Below are positions 7,323-12,899 of a stretch of 14,711 bases of DNA, one piece after another. The notes under the pieces were generated by a model that did no database searches, had not been told where the DNA came from, and saw only the letters and a program-made list of their open reading frames with translations. Position numbers and translations under genes: made by a program. The DNA comes from an uncultured Eubacteriales bacterium (GTDB lineage: Bacteria > Bacillota > Clostridia > Christensenellales > Borkfalkiaceae), in the NCBI GenBank assembly GCA_900556195.1, contig USOJ01000007.1, forward strand, positions 1 through 14,711. The letters are read 5' to 3'. The stretch's first letter is position 1; each line of letters opens with the position of its first letter.

Positions 7323-7351
7323 ATTATATATTCCGCAGCGTTTTTTGTCAA
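7323..7351 (-). promoter_or_regulatory. Consensus sigma-A promoter for the SGNH hydrolase
   Basis: On the minus strand TTGACA (7346-7351), exactly 17 nt, then TATAAT (7323-7328). Both boxes match the consensus perfectly. Transcription should start near 7316, leaving a leader of about 27 nt. Confidence 0.9.
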
Positions 7352-7371
7352 CGAAACTAAGTAGAAAATAG

Positions 7372-7411
7372 AAAAACGGCGGGCGGAAATTTTTTCAATT
7401 TCCGCCCGCCG
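7372..7411 (-). terminator. Rho-independent terminator after gap
   Basis: A perfect 15-bp stem, CGGCGGGCGGAAATT (7377-7391) against 7397-7411, with a 5-nt loop. On the minus strand it is followed by TTTTT (7372-7376). It lies 27 nt past the gap stop codon. Confidence 0.95.
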
Positions 7412-7437
7412 CGTATCGTTGAACTTTTAAGTCGAAA

Positions 7438-8511
7438 TTACTTAATGTTAGCGAAGTATTTGATAGTTCTTACCATCTGCGAAGTGTAAGAATTTTCGTT
7501 ATCGTACCACGAAACTACCTGTACCTGATAGGTGTCGTCGTCGATCTTCGAAACCATAGTCTGAGTAGCGTCGAACAAAGAACCGTATCTCATACCGATA
7601 ACGTCGGACGAAACGATCTGGTCTTCGTTGTAACCGAAAGATTCGGAAGCGGCAGCCTTCATAGCGGCGTTGATTCCTTCCTTCGTAACGTCTTTACCCT
7701 TAACTACCGCGGTAAGGATAGTGGTCGAACCGGTGGGAACGGGAACGCGTTGAGCCGAACCGATAAGTTTACCGTTGAGTTCGGGGATAACGAGTCCGAT
7801 AGCCTTTGCAGCGCCCGTGGAGTTGGGAACGATGTTAGCGGCGCCCGCTCTCGCGCGGCGAAGGTCGCCTTTACGATGAGGTCCGTCCAGAATCATCTGG
7901 TCGCCCGTGTAAGCGTGAATAGTGCTCATGATACCCGAAACGATAGGAGCGTATTTGTTAAGCGTGTCAGCCATAGGAGCAAGACAGTTGGTGGTGCAGG
8001 AAGCAGCCGAAATGATCTGATCTTCCGCAGTCAAAGTCTTTTCGTTTACGCTGTAAACGATAGTTTTAAGGTCGTTGCCCGCAGGAGCCGAAATAACGAC
8101 TTTCTTCGCGCCAGCCTGAACGTGAGCCATAGATTTTTCTTTCGAGCAGTAGAAGCCCGTGCATTCAAGAACTACGTCTACGTCAAGTTTACCCCAAGGA
8201 AGGTCTTGCGCCTTGGGCATAGCGTATATAGTGATTTCTTTACCGTCAACGGTGATCGAACCGGGAACTTTAACGGTCTTTCCGTCTTCTTCGAAAACGG
8301 GTTCTTTGTACGAAACGGTGTGAAGGTTTTCGCCTATTCTGCCGCAATATCCGCCCTGAGCGGTGTCGTACTTCAAAAGGTCTGCCAACATTTTGGGGCT
8401 GGTAAGATCGTTGATAGCGACTACTTCGTAGCCTTCCGCGCCGAACATCTGTCTGAACGCAAGACGACCGATACGGCCGAAACCGTTAATCGCAACTCTA
8501 ACATTTGCCAT
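7438..8511 (-). CDS. gap: Glyceraldehyde-3-phosphate dehydrogenase, type I
   Basis: Catalyses the NAD-dependent phosphorylating oxidation of glyceraldehyde-3-phosphate to 1,3-bisphosphoglycerate in glycolysis. The Rossmann start INGFGRIGR (8-16) and AIND with Asp35, which favours NAD over NADP, are present. The active-site segment ASCTTN places catalytic Cys172, with His199 in TIHAYTGDQ. The C-terminal SWYDNENSYTSQM is the usual family end. At 357 aa it is about 20 residues longer than common GapA, mainly from a loop around residues 78-95. The ATG at 8511 has a full GGAGG (8520-8524) 8 nt upstream. It has its own promoter and a strong terminator. Neighbouring glycolytic genes (pgk, tpi) that often follow gap are absent, so it is expressed alone. 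Confidence 0.98.
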   Translation of the reverse strand: MANVRVAINGFGRIGRLAFRQMFGAEGYEVVAINDLTSPKMLADLLKYDTAQGGYCGRIGENLHTVSYKEPVFEEDGKTVKVPGSITVDGKEITIYAMPKAQDLPWGKLDVDVVLECTGFYCSKEKSMAHVQAGAKKVVISAPAGNDLKTIVYSVNEKTLTAEDQIISAASCTTNCLAPMADTLNKYAPIVSGIMSTIHAYTGDQMILDGPHRKGDLRRARAGAANIVPNSTGAAKAIGLVIPELNGKLIGSAQRVPVPTGSTTILTAVVKGKDVTKEGINAAMKAAASESFGYNEDQIVSSDVIGMRYGSLFDATQTMVSKIDDDTYQVQVVSWYDNENSYTSQMVRTIKYFANIK

Positions 8512-8594
8512 TTTTATATCCTCCGATATTGAATTACTTGATTTATTAAACGGCTTGGCAAGCCTTTTCGCCTACCCCGTTTATTTCCGCATAT

Positions 8595-8623
8595 ATTATA
8601 TATAAAGTATAGCGCAAAGTCAA
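8595..8623 (-). promoter_or_regulatory. Sigma-A promoter for gap
   Basis: On the minus strand TTGACT (8618-8623), a 17-nt spacer and TATAAT (8595-8600). Transcription should start near 8588, about 77 nt before the ATG. It is divergent from the lipoprotein promoter at 8719-8747. Confidence 0.85.
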
Positions 8624-8718
8624 TCGTTTTTAGCGGTTTTTTACTATTTTTGCCTTATTCGGAATATTTATGCCGTACACCACACAAGAACGATAAACGA
8701 AAATTTTTTAATTCTCTA

Positions 8719-8747
8719 TTGACAAAACCGCCGACCCGTGTTACAAT
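8719..8747 (+). promoter_or_regulatory. Sigma-A promoter for the small lipoprotein
   Basis: TTGACA (8719-8724), 17 nt, TACAAT (8742-8747). The predicted start near 8754 leaves a leader of about 19 nt containing AAAGGAG (about 8757-8763). Confidence 0.87.
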
Positions 8748-8772
8748 TGAAAAAAGAAAGGAGAAAAATTAT

Positions 8773-9312
8773 ATGAAAAAACTATTATCAATCGTAATCT
8801 GTATATTTTCGATTCTTGTTTTGTGCTTTGCGGGGTGCAAAAATAAAACGGCAACGCCGAGTACCCCGACCGGAGATATAGATATAAATAACTGGGCGCA
8901 CTTTTCTGCGCAAGTTTCATTCGAAAGTAACGACACTGTTTTAGAGTTTTCTTATGGCGTATACAAAACCCCGAAATTAACAACAAAAACGAGTTATTTC
9001 TCAAAAAACGATAAGGCAGACGCAGGTTATACGGCTTGTTGGAATGCCGTCAGAAGAGACGGCGAGCCGCAAGAAATATCTAAGACGAATCAACAGATTT
9101 ACGACGAAGCGTGTAAAAACGGCTATATAATGGTTATTCGCAAAATCATTAACACGAGATACGAAGAGCCCGAAGCGGACGTGCAAGTCTACTTTATCAC
9201 CCAAGACGGCAGAAAATATGAATTGCCTTGGTTCGAAAACTCAAAACCGACCGTCGTAAATTTGGCAAACGGAGCGGAAAGTTACAACGCGCTTAATAAA
9301 CTTGCAAAATAA
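8773..9312 (+). CDS. Small lipoprotein of unknown function
   Basis: A 179-aa exported protein. MKK, a hydrophobic core (4-18) and CFAGC put the lipidation Cys at residue 22; Phe at position -3 is less usual. A Thr/Ser/Pro linker (about 23-34) follows. The mature part is about 155 residues, predicted beta-rich, with FSAQVSFESNDTVLEFSYGV, a Tyr/Lys-rich middle and VQVYFITQDGRKYELPWF near the end. I do not recognise the domain. The ATG at 8773 is preceded by AAAGGAG at good spacing and by a close consensus promoter, so the upstream open extension (from 8650) is not translated. The next gene's promoter starts 4 nt past this stop, so the two are probably separate units. Confidence 0.85.
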   Translation: MKKLLSIVICIFSILVLCFAGCKNKTATPSTPTGDIDINNWAHFSAQVSFESNDTVLEFSYGVYKTPKLTTKTSYFSKNDKADAGYTACWNAVRRDGEPQEISKTNQQIYDEACKNGYIMVIRKIINTRYEEPEADVQVYFITQDGRKYELPWFENSKPTVVNLANGAESYNALNKLAK

Positions 9313-9315
9313 CGC

Positions 9316-9345
9316 TTGACAGCGACGGTAAGTACGATATATAAT
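9316..9345 (+). promoter_or_regulatory. Sigma-A promoter giving a nearly leaderless mRNA
   Basis: TTGACA (9316-9321), an 18-nt spacer and TATAAT (9340-9345). Transcription should begin near 9352, only about 3 nt before the ATG at 9355, leaving no room for a ribosome binding site. Confidence 0.8.
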
Positions 9346-9354
9346 ATCGTTGCT

Positions 9355-9846
9355 ATGAAAAAAATCAACGCTAAAATAAGAACTTTATTGATATTAGGCA
9401 CGCTTTCCGCCCTGCTCCTGGTCGGCGGAATCCCCATGATAATAATGGGCGCAGGTAAAAACACTTTCGTTATGATACTCGGCATCGTTTTCGTCGTATT
9501 CAATTTCTACGCATGCCCCATTTTGTTTTCGTCCGTAGGCACCGTTACCTCTCTTAAACGCACCGTTCAGGCGGTCATGGTCGAACATCTCTACTCCGTA
9601 TCGGATATAGCCGTACAGACCGGCAAAAAAGAGGACCTCGTAAAACAAGAGATTTTCACGTGTCTGGATAAAAGTTATATAACCGGGCTTTTATTCGACG
9701 GAACCACGCTTTCTTACAACGACAAGCGCAAAGCGGACAGGGAATTGCTCCACTGCAAATGCGAAAATTGCGGCGCGACCGTAAACTATTTTTCGGACGA
9801 CGCCACCCCGGTTTGCCCGTACTGCGGAACGCCTATAAAAAGATAA
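9355..9846 (+). CDS. Two-helix membrane protein with winged-helix-like segment and C-terminal zinc ribbon
   Basis: A 163-aa protein. MKKINAKIR is followed by two membrane helices (about 10-32 and 38-58) and a predicted cytoplasmic part. Residues about 66-118 read like a winged helix (SVSDIAVQTGKKEDLVKQ, then ITGLLFDGTTLSY). This resembles the small domains in Bacillota proteins that sense or scaffold, usually written IA..TG......I..Y; the resemblance is by eye. The C terminus is a zinc ribbon with C136-x2-C139 and C154-x2-C157 (CENC, CPYC). No enzyme motif is seen and the function is unknown. The start is taken at the ATG at 9355. A TTG further up (9316) is the -35 box itself, and an internal ATG would remove the first helix. 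A strong terminator follows. Confidence 0.8.
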   Translation: MKKINAKIRTLLILGTLSALLLVGGIPMIIMGAGKNTFVMILGIVFVVFNFYACPILFSSVGTVTSLKRTVQAVMVEHLYSVSDIAVQTGKKEDLVKQEIFTCLDKSYITGLLFDGTTLSYNDKRKADRELLHCKCENCGATVNYFSDDATPVCPYCGTPIKR

Positions 9847-9863
9847 TTTTCAGCGAAGTTCAG

Positions 9864-9906
9864 CGCCCGATTTGCGGATAATCCGCAAATCGGGCGTATT
9901 TTTTCG
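9864..9906 (+). terminator. Rho-independent terminator after the zinc-ribbon gene
   Basis: A 16-nt arm CGCCCGATTTGCGGAT (9864-9879) is perfectly complementary to 9881-9896; the last pairs open to form the loop. It is followed by TATTTTTTCG. Confidence 0.93.
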
Positions 9907-9925
9907 TTGCTTATCGACAAAACGG

Positions 9926-9957
9926 TTGACTTTGCGGCGGAAACGACGTACTATAAT
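9926..9957 (+). promoter_or_regulatory. Promoter of the small structured RNA
   Basis: TTGACT (9926-9931), 17 nt, TACTAT (9949-9954). An overlapping TATAAT (9952-9957) would have a 20-nt spacer and is less likely. The 17-nt option puts the start at about 9961, the first G of the closing stem of the RNA. Confidence 0.65.
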
Positions 9958-9960
9958 AAC

Positions 9961-10037
9961 GGAAAGAGGATTCACCCTATCGGTGTGAGCGTTTTGCGCG
10001 CGCAAGCGGACGGCAAATGCCTCTTTCTTTTATTTTC
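9961..10037 (+). ncRNA. Putative small structured RNA, class unknown
   Basis: About 75 nt. The 5' end GGAAAGAGG (9961-9969) pairs with CCTCTTTC (10020-10027): 8 perfect pairs plus one G-U. The 3' arm runs straight into TTTTATTTT, so the closing stem doubles as a terminator. Inside, TCAC/GTGA or CACC/GGTG can form a first hairpin (9972-9988). TTGCGCGCGCAA (about 9994-10005) is self-complementary, and GGC/GCC can close near the 3' side. A promoter is placed so that the transcript starts at the stem. It does not match the tRNA, SRP RNA, 6S, tmRNA or riboswitch cores I know, and no downstream gene on this strand would be controlled by it, so a free small RNA is favoured. Confidence 0.5.
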
Positions 10038-10063
10038 GCTTTTTAATTTGTTGCTTAAACCTA

Positions 10064-10132
10064 CGCCGAACGCGAAACGCGACGAACGAGTTCAAACGCA
10101 ATTATCTGTGGCTACGCACCACCCGTTCGGCG
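10064..10132. other. Intergenic inverted repeat of unknown role
   Basis: CGCCGAACG (10064-10072) is perfectly complementary to CGTTCGGCG (10124-10132), with a small GAAC-GA-GTTC hairpin (10084-10093) between them. There is no T run, promoter or convincing reading frame. It fills the gap between the small RNA and the tRNA operon terminator. Confidence 0.35.
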
Positions 10133-10154
10133 GTTCGACCATCCCGCAAAACGT

Positions 10155-10191
10155 AAATATACCCGACACGCAACGCGTATCGGGTATATTT
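10155..10191 (-). terminator. Hairpin terminator of the tRNA operon
   Basis: A perfect 12-bp stem, AAATATACCCGA (10155-10166) against 10180-10191, extends inward past one mismatch. On the minus strand it begins at the last base of tRNA-Tyr CCA and ends in TATATTTACGTTTTG, so it can act as the operon end. The T tract is interrupted, so efficiency is uncertain. Confidence 0.7.
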
Positions 10192-10275
10192 GGTGGACAG
10201 GGGTGGATTCGAACCACCGAAGTCGGTGACGACAGATTTACAGTCTGTTCCCTTTGGCCGCTCGGGAACCTGTCC
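10191..10275 (-). tRNA. tRNA-Tyr (GTA)
   Basis: The acceptor arm GGACAGG pairs with CCTGTCC, then discriminator A and encoded CCA. The anticodon loop CTGTAAA gives GTA. A long variable arm, as in bacterial Tyr tRNAs, and a GTTCGAATC T loop are present. It is the last gene of the operon. Confidence 0.96.
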
Positions 10276-10281
10276 GTATAT

Positions 10282-10357
10282 TGGAGCTGGCGATTGGAAT
10301 CGAACCCACAACCTGCTGATTACAAGTCAGCTGCTCTGCCAATTGAGCTACACCAGC
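10282..10357 (-). tRNA. tRNA-Thr (TGT)
   Basis: The acceptor GCTGGTG pairs with CGCCAGC including one G-U; discriminator T, encoded CCA. The anticodon loop CTTGTAA gives TGT. The spacer to tRNA-Tyr is 6 nt. Confidence 0.97.
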
Positions 10358-10369
10358 AATATGAACTAA

Positions 10370-10445
10370 TGGTGCCTTAGGGCGGAATCGAACCACCGAC
10401 ACAGGGATTTTCAGTCCCTTGCTCTACCGACTGAGCTATCAAGGC
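10370..10445 (-). tRNA. tRNA-Phe (GAA)
   Basis: Acceptor GCCTTGA, anticodon loop CTGAAAA giving GAA, T loop GTTCGATTC, encoded CCA. A 12-nt spacer separates it from tRNA-Thr. Confidence 0.97.
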
Positions 10446-10449
10446 AAAC

Positions 10450-10526
10450 TGGCGACTCGGATGGGGGTCGAACCCACGACCTCTAGCGTGACAGGCTAGC
10501 GTTCTAACCAACTGAACTACCGAGCC
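10450..10526 (-). tRNA. tRNA-Asp (GTC)
   Basis: Acceptor GGCTCGG against CCGAGTC with one G-U, discriminator G as expected for Asp, encoded CCA, anticodon loop CTGTCAC giving GTC. The spacer to tRNA-Phe is 4 nt. Confidence 0.97.
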
Positions 10527-10536
10527 ACAATTTAAT

Positions 10537-10613
10537 TGGTGGACCTTCTAGGACTCGAACCTAGGACCGACCGGTTATGAGCCGGTTGCTCTAACCAACT
10601 GAGCTAAAGGTCC
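10537..10613 (-). tRNA. tRNA-Met (CAT), elongator type
   Basis: Acceptor GGACCTT against AAGGTCC, discriminator A, encoded CCA, anticodon loop CTCATAA giving CAT. The fully paired first acceptor base pair rules out an initiator. The ACCGG/CCGGT anticodon stem fits elongator Met better than the lysidine-modified Ile2 tRNA. Its place before Asp-Phe-Thr-Tyr agrees with a Met gene at this point in Bacillus tRNA operons. Confidence 0.88.
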
Positions 10614-10645
10614 GCGCAATTAATGCGTGCTATTGTGCTTTATTA

Positions 10646-10721
10646 TGGTCGGGGTGAAGAGACTCGAACTCCCGGCCCCATGGTCCCAAACCACGTGCGC
10701 TACCAACTGCGCTACACCCCG
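10646..10721 (-). tRNA. tRNA-Pro (TGG)
   Basis: Acceptor CGGGGTG against CACCCCG, discriminator A, encoded CCA, anticodon loop TTTGGGA giving TGG. It is the first gene of the operon. It is flanked by a 10-bp inverted repeat (10628-10637 and 10725-10734) that would extend the acceptor stem of the precursor. Confidence 0.96.
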
Positions 10722-10740
10722 TAACACAATAGCAAGTGTA

Positions 10741-10769
10741 ATATTACACTATTTTTTGGAAACTGTCAA
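10741..10769 (-). promoter_or_regulatory. Promoter of the tRNA operon with overlapping palindrome
   Basis: On the minus strand TTGACA (10764-10769), 17 nt, TAATAT (10741-10746). A perfect 16-bp palindrome AGTGTAATATTACACT (10735-10750) covers the -10 box. The start should be near 10734, about 13 nt before tRNA-Pro. Confidence 0.8.
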
Positions 10770-10786
10770 CAATTTTTAAAAACTTT

Positions 10787-12007
10787 TCAATCCATTTTTT
10801 CAATTAGTTCCATGGCAATCAATTTAATTTGTTCATAAGTTAATCCACCTTGAAAATATGCGATGAACGGAGGTTTAACCGGGCCGTCGCACGAAAGTTC
10901 AATTGACGCCCCCGAAACAAATGTTCCTGCTGCCATAATAACTGGGTCATTATACCCCGGCATATCCCATGGCATTGGCAAAACAAAACTGTCAACCGGC
11001 GAAAATTTTTGAACTTTTTGAACAAAAGAAATCATATCTTGTTCGCTGCCAAATTTAATTGATTTAATTATGTCGCCCGCTTTCGACGCGGAGTTTGGCA
11101 AAACTTCAAAGCCTTTTTCTTCCATAACCGCGCCAATTAAATATGCGCCCTTTAAGGCTTCCTTAACGACGTGTGGCGCAAGAAAAAGCCCTTGAAAGAA
11201 CTCTCGATAGCCTCTTTCATATGAGCCAACTTCCGTTCCAAGTGAAGGTGAAGTTAAGCGGGAACTAACAAGCTCAACGGCTTCGTTTGTTCCGGCAAGA
11301 TAGCCGCCGCACGACGCAAGCCCGCCCCCTGGATTTTTGATTAAAGAACCAACAATAAGATCTGCCCCAACTTCGGTTGGTTCAAGTTTTTCAATAAATT
11401 CGCCATAGCAATTATCAACAACAACATAACTTTTTGGGCTAAGTTTCTTTGAAAGATCAACAATCTTTTTAATGTCGGAAATGAAAAGTGCATCACGCCA
11501 AGCATATCCCCTTGAACGTTGAATGTAAACCATTTTTGGCTTTAAAGAAGAAATTTGCTTTTTAATTTCTTCAAAATCTAATTTGTCATTTTTAAAGTCA
11601 ACTTGTTTAAACTTAACGCCAAAATCTTTAAGGCTTCCGTTATCCTTTCCTTCAACTCCAAAAATCGTGTCGTCAAGAGTGTCGTAAGGTTTGCCAGTTA
11701 CAGAAAGCATAACATCGCCAGGGCGCAAAATTCCGAAAAGCGCAATTGTTAAAGCATGGGACCCACAAGTTATTTGAGGCGAAACAATTGCATTTTCTGC
11801 CCCAAATACATTTGCGAAAACTTTTCCAAGTTTTTCGCGACCTTTGTCGTCATAGCCATACCCTGTTGTTCCATAAAAATCGGTTGCGCTAATTCTGTTT
11901 TCTTGAAAAGCACGAAGAACCTTTGCTTGATTAAAAAGAGAAACATCTTCCAAATTTTTAAAAATGTTTTCAAGTTTCTTCTCGTAAACTTCAATTTTGT
12001 TTTCCAT
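10787..12007 (-). CDS. ynbB: YnbB-type PLP-dependent enzyme (methionine gamma-lyase-like, 'aluminium resistance' family)
   Basis: A 406-aa fold-type I PLP enzyme of the YnbB family, found across Bacillota next to miaA or hfq. Its true reaction is not settled; C-S lyase activity and aluminium resistance are the historical labels. Visible features: TCGSHA (80-85) in the phosphate-binding region; VVVDNCYGEF (195-204) with the Asp that contacts the pyridine nitrogen; and SLIKNPGGG (221-229) with Lys224 as the likely Schiff-base residue. The start is the ATG at 12007, with GGAGG 6 nt upstream inside miaA. The two genes overlap by 17 nt, so they are translationally coupled in the mutL-miaA-ynbB operon. 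A longer frame to 12049 adds 14 residues and is unlikely. No clear terminator separates its stop from the tRNA promoter 20 nt away. Confidence 0.92.
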   Translation of the reverse strand: MENKIEVYEKKLENIFKNLEDVSLFNQAKVLRAFQENRISATDFYGTTGYGYDDKGREKLGKVFANVFGAENAIVSPQITCGSHALTIALFGILRPGDVMLSVTGKPYDTLDDTIFGVEGKDNGSLKDFGVKFKQVDFKNDKLDFEEIKKQISSLKPKMVYIQRSRGYAWRDALFISDIKKIVDLSKKLSPKSYVVVDNCYGEFIEKLEPTEVGADLIVGSLIKNPGGGLASCGGYLAGTNEAVELVSSRLTSPSLGTEVGSYERGYREFFQGLFLAPHVVKEALKGAYLIGAVMEEKGFEVLPNSASKAGDIIKSIKFGSEQDMISFVQKVQKFSPVDSFVLPMPWDMPGYNDPVIMAAGTFVSGASIELSCDGPVKPPFIAYFQGGLTYEQIKLIAMELIEKMD

Positions 12008-12890
12008 TAAGTTCCTCCAAAATTTCATTTGTTGCATTTTTTGCATCAACCCAAATTAAGTCCGGAATTCCTCGCATAAAAGTAAGTTGCCTTTTTGCAT
12101 AGTTTCTTGTTTTCCGCTGAACAAGTTCAATAATTTCATCGCGACTTAAATTTTGCTCGCGTCCTTGAATAATTTCTTTATATCCAATTCCTTGCATACT
12201 TTGATTGTTTAATGTAAGTCCAAGAGCAAGCAAACTGTCAACTTCTTTTTCAAGTCCTTCATCAAACATTTTTTCTGCGCGCCTATTAATATTGTCGTAA
12301 ATTTGTTCTCTTGGCAAATTTAATCCAAAAATAATATATTTATAATTATTTTTTATTTCTTTTTTTTCAATATTTTTATTTTCGATTTTTTCAAGCGCGC
12401 GAATTATTTTTTTCGTATCATTTGGGTGAATTTTTTCTGCAATTTCGGAATTTTTTTCTTTTAAAATATTAAATAAATAATTATTTCCATATTTTTCTAA
12501 TATTTTTTGATATTTTTCACGGATTTTTTCATCTTTTTTCGCATTCCCAAAATCATATTGGTTAATCAATGCATTTATATAAAGCCCTGTTCCGCCAGCA
12601 ATTATTGGTTGCTTCCCTTTTTTAAAAATCTCATCAATTTTTTCGGTTGCAAGTTCAACATATTTCCCAACGCTAAACTCCTCCCAAGGCTGAGCAACAT
12701 CTAAAAGATAGTGTGGAACACCCTGCATTTCTTCTTTTGTTACTTTTGCAGTTCCTTTGTCCATTTTTGAAAAAACCTGCATACTGTCGCATGAAATAAT
12801 TTCGCCGTTAAGTTCTTTCGCAAGTTGAACGGCGGTTTTTGTTTTGCCAACTCCTGTTGGCCCAAAAATCACAATAACAGTGTTTTCCAA
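11991..12890 (-). CDS. miaA: tRNA dimethylallyltransferase (A37 prenylation)
   Basis: Transfers the dimethylallyl group from DMAPP to N6 of A37 in tRNAs reading UNN codons, the first step to ms2i6A. Motifs: P-loop GPTGVGKT (10-17), the catalytic/tRNA contact SCDSMQVF (33-40), GVPHYLLD, GGTGLYINAL, SMQGIGYKE and the C-terminal RNYAKRQLTFMRG. Length 299 aa is normal. The start is a TTG at 12890, chosen because AGGAG (12896-12900) lies 5 nt upstream. The mutL stop codon is 9 nt before it, and the 3' end overlaps ynbB by 17 nt, giving one operon. Tyr and Phe tRNAs encoded nearby are among its normal substrates, but that nearness need not be functional. Codon use is very AT-rich, with Asn/Lys-rich stretches around residues 130-190. 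Confidence 0.97.
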   Translation of the reverse strand: MENTVIVIFGPTGVGKTKTAVQLAKELNGEIISCDSMQVFSKMDKGTAKVTKEEMQGVPHYLLDVAQPWEEFSVGKYVELATEKIDEIFKKGKQPIIAGGTGLYINALINQYDFGNAKKDEKIREKYQKILEKYGNNYLFNILKEKNSEIAEKIHPNDTKKIIRALEKIENKNIEKKEIKNNYKYIIFGLNLPREQIYDNINRRAEKMFDEGLEKEVDSLLALGLTLNNQSMQGIGYKEIIQGREQNLSRDEIIELVQRKTRNYAKRQLTFMRGIPDLIWVDAKNATNEILEELNGKQN

Positions 12891-12899
12891 AATTTCTCC

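Noticed and set aside
7750..8532. A 260-codon open frame on the plus strand across gap
   Set aside because: It is antisense to an unmistakable GAPDH gene, with no family features and no expression signals.
9907..10380. A plus-strand open frame across the small RNA, tRNA-Tyr and part of tRNA-Thr
   Set aside because: It reads antisense through two certain tRNA genes and a terminator hairpin; there is no ribosome site at its start.
10537..10613. tRNA with CAT anticodon read as Ile2 (lysidine) or initiator Met
   Set aside because: The first acceptor pair is G-C, unlike an initiator, and the anticodon stem and operon place fit elongator Met. Ile2 is not fully excluded.
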